NCBI GenBank assembly: GCA_963204965.1
Contig: CAUJKA010000469.1
Coordinates: 1-34,058 of the forward strand
From: Planctomycetota bacterium
GTDB lineage: Bacteria > Planctomycetota > Planctomycetia > Pirellulales > Pirellulaceae
Length of the DNA stretch: 34,058 bases
Direction: 5' to 3'
The notes under the pieces are model-generated. The model had not been told where the DNA came from, searched no databases, and worked only from the letters and a program-made list of their open reading frames with translations. The position numbers and the translations under genes were made by a program. Positions 30,917 through 34,058 of the stretch are shown here, piece by piece (positions within the stretch are counted from its first letter, which is position 1; each line of letters opens with the position of its first letter).

Positions 30917-31665
30917 GCTGCATCTCCCGTTTTTGAACTCGGGGGATCGTCTCTGAGGAATCGCAAGAACATTTCGACCAGCCCCGGCTCACCGGTCTGA
31001 TCACGAAGCTGTTGCAGGGTGCCTTCCAGCTTCAAGTGACCGCGATGTAGCAGTCCATATCGATCACACAATCTTTCTGCTTCGTCCAGTTGGTGAGTGC
31101 AAACGATAATCGCCTTGTTCTGCTGGCGAAGGTAGGCTACATAATCGAAGACGATTTTTGCACCGACGACATCTAAGCCACGCGTCGGTTCGTCCAACAA
31201 GACAACGGGCGGATCATGAATTAGCGCGCGAGCCAAGTTGACGCGCTGAGTTTGCCCAGTACTGAGAGTCGCACAGCGTCGATCCAAGAAACGCTCCAAC
31301 TCCATCACTTCACTCAAGTGCGTCACTCGCTGTTGAGCTTTTGCTGGATCTAGTCCAAAGCCCGACGCAAAGAAGTAAAGCAGCTCCCGTGGGGTCAACC
31401 ATTGATACAGACCAGCACTTGCAGACACCAAGCCGATCAAGCTCTTAATTCTCAGCGGCTGTTCGGAAACGCGGCAACCTAGAATCGTCGCTTCGCCGCT
31501 GGTGGGTTGAAGCAGGCCCATGATGATTCTGAGCGTCGTAGTTTTGCCGGCACCGTTGGGCCCGAGCAATCCATAGGCAACACCTGGCTCGACCGAAAAC
31601 GAGAGATCATTTACTGCAAAAATGCCTTCGCCGTAGGTCTTACACAGGTGTTCTACATGGATCAT
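30913..31665 (-). CDS. ABC transporter ATP-binding protein (NatA-like)
   Basis: 250 residues. Walker A GPNGAGKT (35-42), signature LSTGQTQR (134-141), Walker [13 protein letters not shown] (154-165) and the switch histidine VCTHQ (H191) are complete; the Q-loop region reads [14 protein letters not shown] without a standard glutamine, as in several NatA-type exporters. It energises the adjoining permease/protease fusion, to which it is coupled by a 4-base overlap. It begins 5 bases after the cysS stop, so it shares that transcript. Confidence 0.95.
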   Translation of the reverse strand: MIHVEHLCKTYGEGIFAVNDLSFSVEPGVAYGLLGPNGAGKTTTLRIIMGLLQPTSGEATILGCRVSEQPLRIKSLIGLVSASAGLYQWLTPRELLYFFASGFGLDPAKAQQRVTHLSEVMELERFLDRRCATLSTGQTQRVNLARALIHDPPVVLLDEPTRGLDVVGAKIVFDYVAYLRQQNKAIIVCTHQLDEAERLCDRYGLLHRGHLKLEGTLQQLRDQTGEPGLVEMFLRFLRDDPPSSKTGDAA

Positions 31666-31670
31666 CGATA

Positions 31671-33176
31671 CTAGGCCATCTTTCGTTTTGCGACGGTGCC
31701 TTCAGCGGTCGAACGAACCTCGTAACCGCGCGACTCAAGCTGCTTACGATGCAAGTCGGCGGTCGGAAAATCGCGTCGCTGACGAGCTTCATGAATTGCT
31801 TGGCAAAGCACAGTGATCTCGTCATCGTCACCCGAGCCAGCCGATTTCGTGAGCTCGACAACTCCCAAAACACTGTCGATCTTTCGCAACACGGCAACAG
31901 CTTCGGCGGGATCTTCTACCGGCGTCGAGATCCACGTGTGTACTACGCCCAGCGCCTCGCTAATGTTCAGATTGTTAGCGAGAGCTGCGAAGAATTGCTT
32001 TAGTACCGGATGATCCAAACCAACTTCAACTACTTTTGCCCCAGCTTCGGCTTCAACACGTTCAGCAAACTCAGACAACTTGCGGACCGAATTTGCCGAG
32101 TCGACGAGGCCTTTCATCGTAAAGTTGCACTGAGCACCAAACTGAGTGCGAATCAACTCATAACGCAATGCGGCGGGATGTACTTCCGTCCCCGTTGCCT
32201 TGCCGCCCAAGACATCACGCACGGTGAAGAAGTTGCCTTTGCTCTTCGACATTTTCGTTCCCTCGACCATGAGGAATCGAGTATGCAACCAAAATCGAGC
32301 AAACGAACCACAGCCGGAGCCGCCACGAGATTGAGCGATCTCACATTCGTGGTGCGGGAAGATCAAGTCTTCGCCGCCAGTGTGAATATCGATCTCTGGT
32401 CCGAGCGCTTCCATAGCCATTGCCGAGCACTCGATGTGCCAGCCTGGGTAACCAGCTCCCCATGGCGAATCCCACTTCATCACGTGAGTCGAGTCGGCCT
32501 TCCAAAGCATGAAGTCAGCGGGATTGCGCTTGTTGGCTTGATTGCTTGCGTCGATCCGTCCGCCAGCGCCTTCTTGCAAGTTCTCCAACTTATCCAGCGT
32601 ATTGCCGCTTAGACGTCCGTAGTCTGGGAAGGATTTTACATCGTAGTAAACGACGCCATCGCGACCAACATAAGCGTGCCCGCGTTCGATCAGCTTCTCG
32701 ATCAGCTTGATCATTTGCGGAATAAATTTGGTCGCACAGTGGACTCGCTGCGGATACTCAAAGGCGACCTTCATACCCAGCTTGCGTCCATCCTCTAGAA
32801 ATGCGTCGCGATAATAGGCCGCGATTTCATACGGATTGTCTGGATCAGCAACGCAGCCTTCTGGCGCTTTGCCGCTTTTCTTATCTTCCTTCAGCCGCTT
32901 CGCCGCAGCTTCCATCTTGTCCTCGCCAGCACCATCCGCCGACGAGTCATCCGTCATGTGGCCAACGTCGGTGATGTTCATCACGTGCCAGACTTCATAG
33001 CCTACCGCTTCAAGGAATCGTCGCACCAAATCCGCAGCCAGGAACGATCGAAAGTTCCCGATGTGCGCAAAGTCATAGACCGTCGGTCCACAGCTATACA
33101 TCTTGACGGTATGGCCGTCGATGGGCTGAAACAGGTCGTCACTGCGGGTGAGCGAGTTGTAAAAACGGATCTCCAT
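31671..33176 (-). CDS. cysS: Cysteinyl-tRNA synthetase
   Basis: 501 residues; the typical length is about 460. It charges tRNA-Cys in the cytoplasm. The class I motifs are present: HIGN (38-41) in [13 protein letters not shown] and KMSKS (308-312). Zinc ligands are C29, C250 (GWHIEC) and H275/E279 ([11 protein letters not shown]). The extra length is an insert at about 77-118 (charged, Lys/Glu/Gly/Asp-rich) within the catalytic domain, after DVGHMTDD. The start has AGGAG 9 bases upstream. It appears to head the cysS-ABC-ABC/CPBP-fmdB-like-hisI transcription unit. Confidence 0.97.
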   Translation of the reverse strand: MEIRFYNSLTRSDDLFQPIDGHTVKMYSCGPTVYDFAHIGNFRSFLAADLVRRFLEAVGYEVWHVMNITDVGHMTDDSSADGAGEDKMEAAAKRLKEDKKSGKAPEGCVADPDNPYEIAAYYRDAFLEDGRKLGMKVAFEYPQRVHCATKFIPQMIKLIEKLIERGHAYVGRDGVVYYDVKSFPDYGRLSGNTLDKLENLQEGAGGRIDASNQANKRNPADFMLWKADSTHVMKWDSPWGAGYPGWHIECSAMAMEALGPEIDIHTGGEDLIFPHHECEIAQSRGGSGCGSFARFWLHTRFLMVEGTKMSKSKGNFFTVRDVLGGKATGTEVHPAALRYELIRTQFGAQCNFTMKGLVDSANSVRKLSEFAERVEAEAGAKVVEVGLDHPVLKQFFAALANNLNISEALGVVHTWISTPVEDPAEAVAVLRKIDSVLGVVELTKSAGSGDDDEITVLCQAIHEARQRRDFPTADLHRKQLESRGYEVRSTAEGTVAKRKMA

Positions 33177-33257
33177 GAGGTAGCTCTCCTAGTACAAACA
33201 ACGAATCCTTCTTGAGATGATTGAGGGTGAAATTGTAAGCTAATTTCAGCATCCATA

Positions 33258-33289
33258 CATAGGCCAAGCGCGTTTTGCGCCCACCTATG
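33258..33289 (-). terminator. Hairpin between the WD40 gene and cysS
   Basis: CATAGG (33258-33263) pairs with CCTATG (33284-33289), and inside it GCGC (33268-33271) pairs with GCGC (33277-33280). It begins 52 bases after the WD40 stop on the minus strand. No T-run follows, so termination is possible but not proven. Confidence 0.4.
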
Positions 33290-33340
33290 AATTTCCTAAG
33301 TCGTTGACCGCAATCTCAGCCTTCGATAGCTCGGCGCTGA

Positions 33341-34058
33341 CTACCGAGGAGCTGAAAACACGACGACAATTCCGTCGGCTTGTCCAACTGCAAGATGTTT
33401 GCCTGAATCGGACCAACGTAAGCAAGAAGCTGCCGCAGTCAACGACTTTCCGCCTATCAAATCCTTGTGTTTCGACGGTTCCCAAACGCAAAGCAAACCG
33501 TCTGCATCGGCAGAAACCAGATATTCACCGCCTGGCTGATAAGCCAGAGTCGTTATCTTGTTGACGTGACATTCCAAAATCTCGGGTTGGCGGCCCATGG
33601 GACCAGGCCCACTGCAATCCCAAATCACAACACCACTACCTCCACCTGTCGCCAGCCAACGCCCCGTCGCATCCCATGACAATTGCAGAACCTTTGTCGG
33701 GAAACCCCACATCTGCGCGTGTTCGCCTGAATCCACCATCCAAAAATGGACGGTCGAATCTTGCTCGCCGGTCGCAATGAATCGCTCGTCAGGACTCCAC
33801 GCTGCAACTAGGCTCGAGCCCTGCCAGTCGAACTTCCGCACTTCACCGCCACTCGGCTTATGTAGCGTCACACCGTGATAAGCTGCGACCGCAATGGTAT
33901 CGCCACGAGGATTCCAAGCAACATCAGCAATCGTGCTCGCGTGATCGGCTGATTCATAAACTACATCGCCCACTGCACCGTAAACCACTAGCGATTTTCC
34001 AGCAGCCGCAGCCAGCAATCCGACTGCCTGTTCAGTTTTGTCAGTCGTGTTGGACGAA
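33341..34058 (-). CDS. WD40-repeat protein (N-terminal part outside the window)
   Basis: The frame is open to the window edge, so only the C-terminal about 239 residues are seen. At least five WD40-like blades can be read from repeats of the type x-W-x-P/D-x-G-x-x-(I/L)-A: VAWNPRGDTIAVAAYHGVTLH, AAWSPDERFIATGEQDSTVHFW, LSWDATGRWLATGGGSGVVIWD, LAYQPGGEYLVSADADGLLCVWE and LRWSDSGKHLAVGQADGIVVVF. Such propellers are protein-interaction scaffolds and are frequent in planctomycetes. Nothing in the visible part tells a specific role. It is in the same orientation as cysS, 164 bases upstream of it. Confidence 0.88.
   Translation of the reverse strand, partial: SSNTTDKTEQAVGLLAAAAGKSLVVYGAVGDVVYESADHASTIADVAWNPRGDTIAVAAYHGVTLHKPSGGEVRKFDWQGSSLVAAWSPDERFIATGEQDSTVHFWMVDSGEHAQMWGFPTKVLQLSWDATGRWLATGGGSGVVIWDCSGPGPMGRQPEILECHVNKITTLAYQPGGEYLVSADADGLLCVWEPSKHKDLIGGKSLTAAASCLRWSDSGKHLAVGQADGIVVVFSAPR

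Noticed and set aside
27738..33176. Search for jetC or jetD downstream of jetB
   Set aside because: All genes there are on the minus strand and are clearly hisI, FmdB-like, ABC permease/protease, ABC ATPase and cysS; the ABC ATPase is NatA-like, not an SMC protein.

Overview
The window looks like a chromosomal segment from a planctomycete, probably of the Pirellula/Rhodopirellula type. The evidence is a DUF1559 (prepilin N-terminus plus H-x9-DG) protein, a serine/threonine kinase that is translationally coupled to an ECF sigma factor, a Tat-exported phosphoesterase, a gingipain-like secreted protein, WD40 repeats, and roughly 50% GC with large intergenic gaps. This assignment is an inference from gene content; there is no rRNA or other marker here. 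I saw no transposase, integrase, tRNA, rRNA or CRISPR array.

Layout. 1-2179 (minus): ECF sigma factor followed by an overlapping, cut-off Ser/Thr kinase that carries an N-terminal zinc-finger-like motif. 2738-6008: two divergent exported proteins, a C25/gingipain-like peptidase candidate and a Tat-exported metallophosphoesterase. 6591-13270 (minus): a likely operon arsR - rhodanese/DUF2892 - thioredoxin - HlyD adaptor - RND permease - PaaI thioesterase. A TTGACA/TATATT promoter precedes it, with a palindrome filling the spacer and a related motif before the rhodanese gene. The gene set resembles sulfide/persulfide-responsive clusters. 14044-16164 (plus): a stand-alone glycogen debranching enzyme. 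16722-23612 (plus): an ECF sigma factor, a small membrane protein (anti-sigma candidate), three tandem GspF-like membrane proteins, three pseudopilin-like proteins and a DUF1559 pseudopilin. This is the inner-membrane and pilin half of a type II secretion/pseudopilus system, without ATPase, secretin or prepilin peptidase in the window. 23764-25095 (plus): a redoxin lipoprotein flanked by a near-identical 28-bp repeat. 25340-27516 (plus): two genes recognised as Wadjet jetA and jetB (DUF3375 and DUF4194, the MukF/MukE-like pair), with no jetC SMC ATPase or jetD nuclease next to them. 27738-33176 (minus): cysS - ABC ATPase - ABC permease/CPBP-protease fusion - cysteine-less FmdB-like protein - hisI, tightly packed. 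33341 to the edge (minus): a partial WD40 propeller protein.

Most interesting points: the orphan jetAB pair with a short ORF and a large palindrome where jetC/jetD would be expected; the sigma-controlled pseudopilus operon with three GspF paralogues; the persulfide-type efflux operon with its operator-in-promoter arrangement; and several hairpin repeat families in the gaps (GGA-triloop hairpins, ACTCTC/CGCG inverted repeats, nested stems between trx and hlyD). All functional statements come from motif reading only; no database search was possible.
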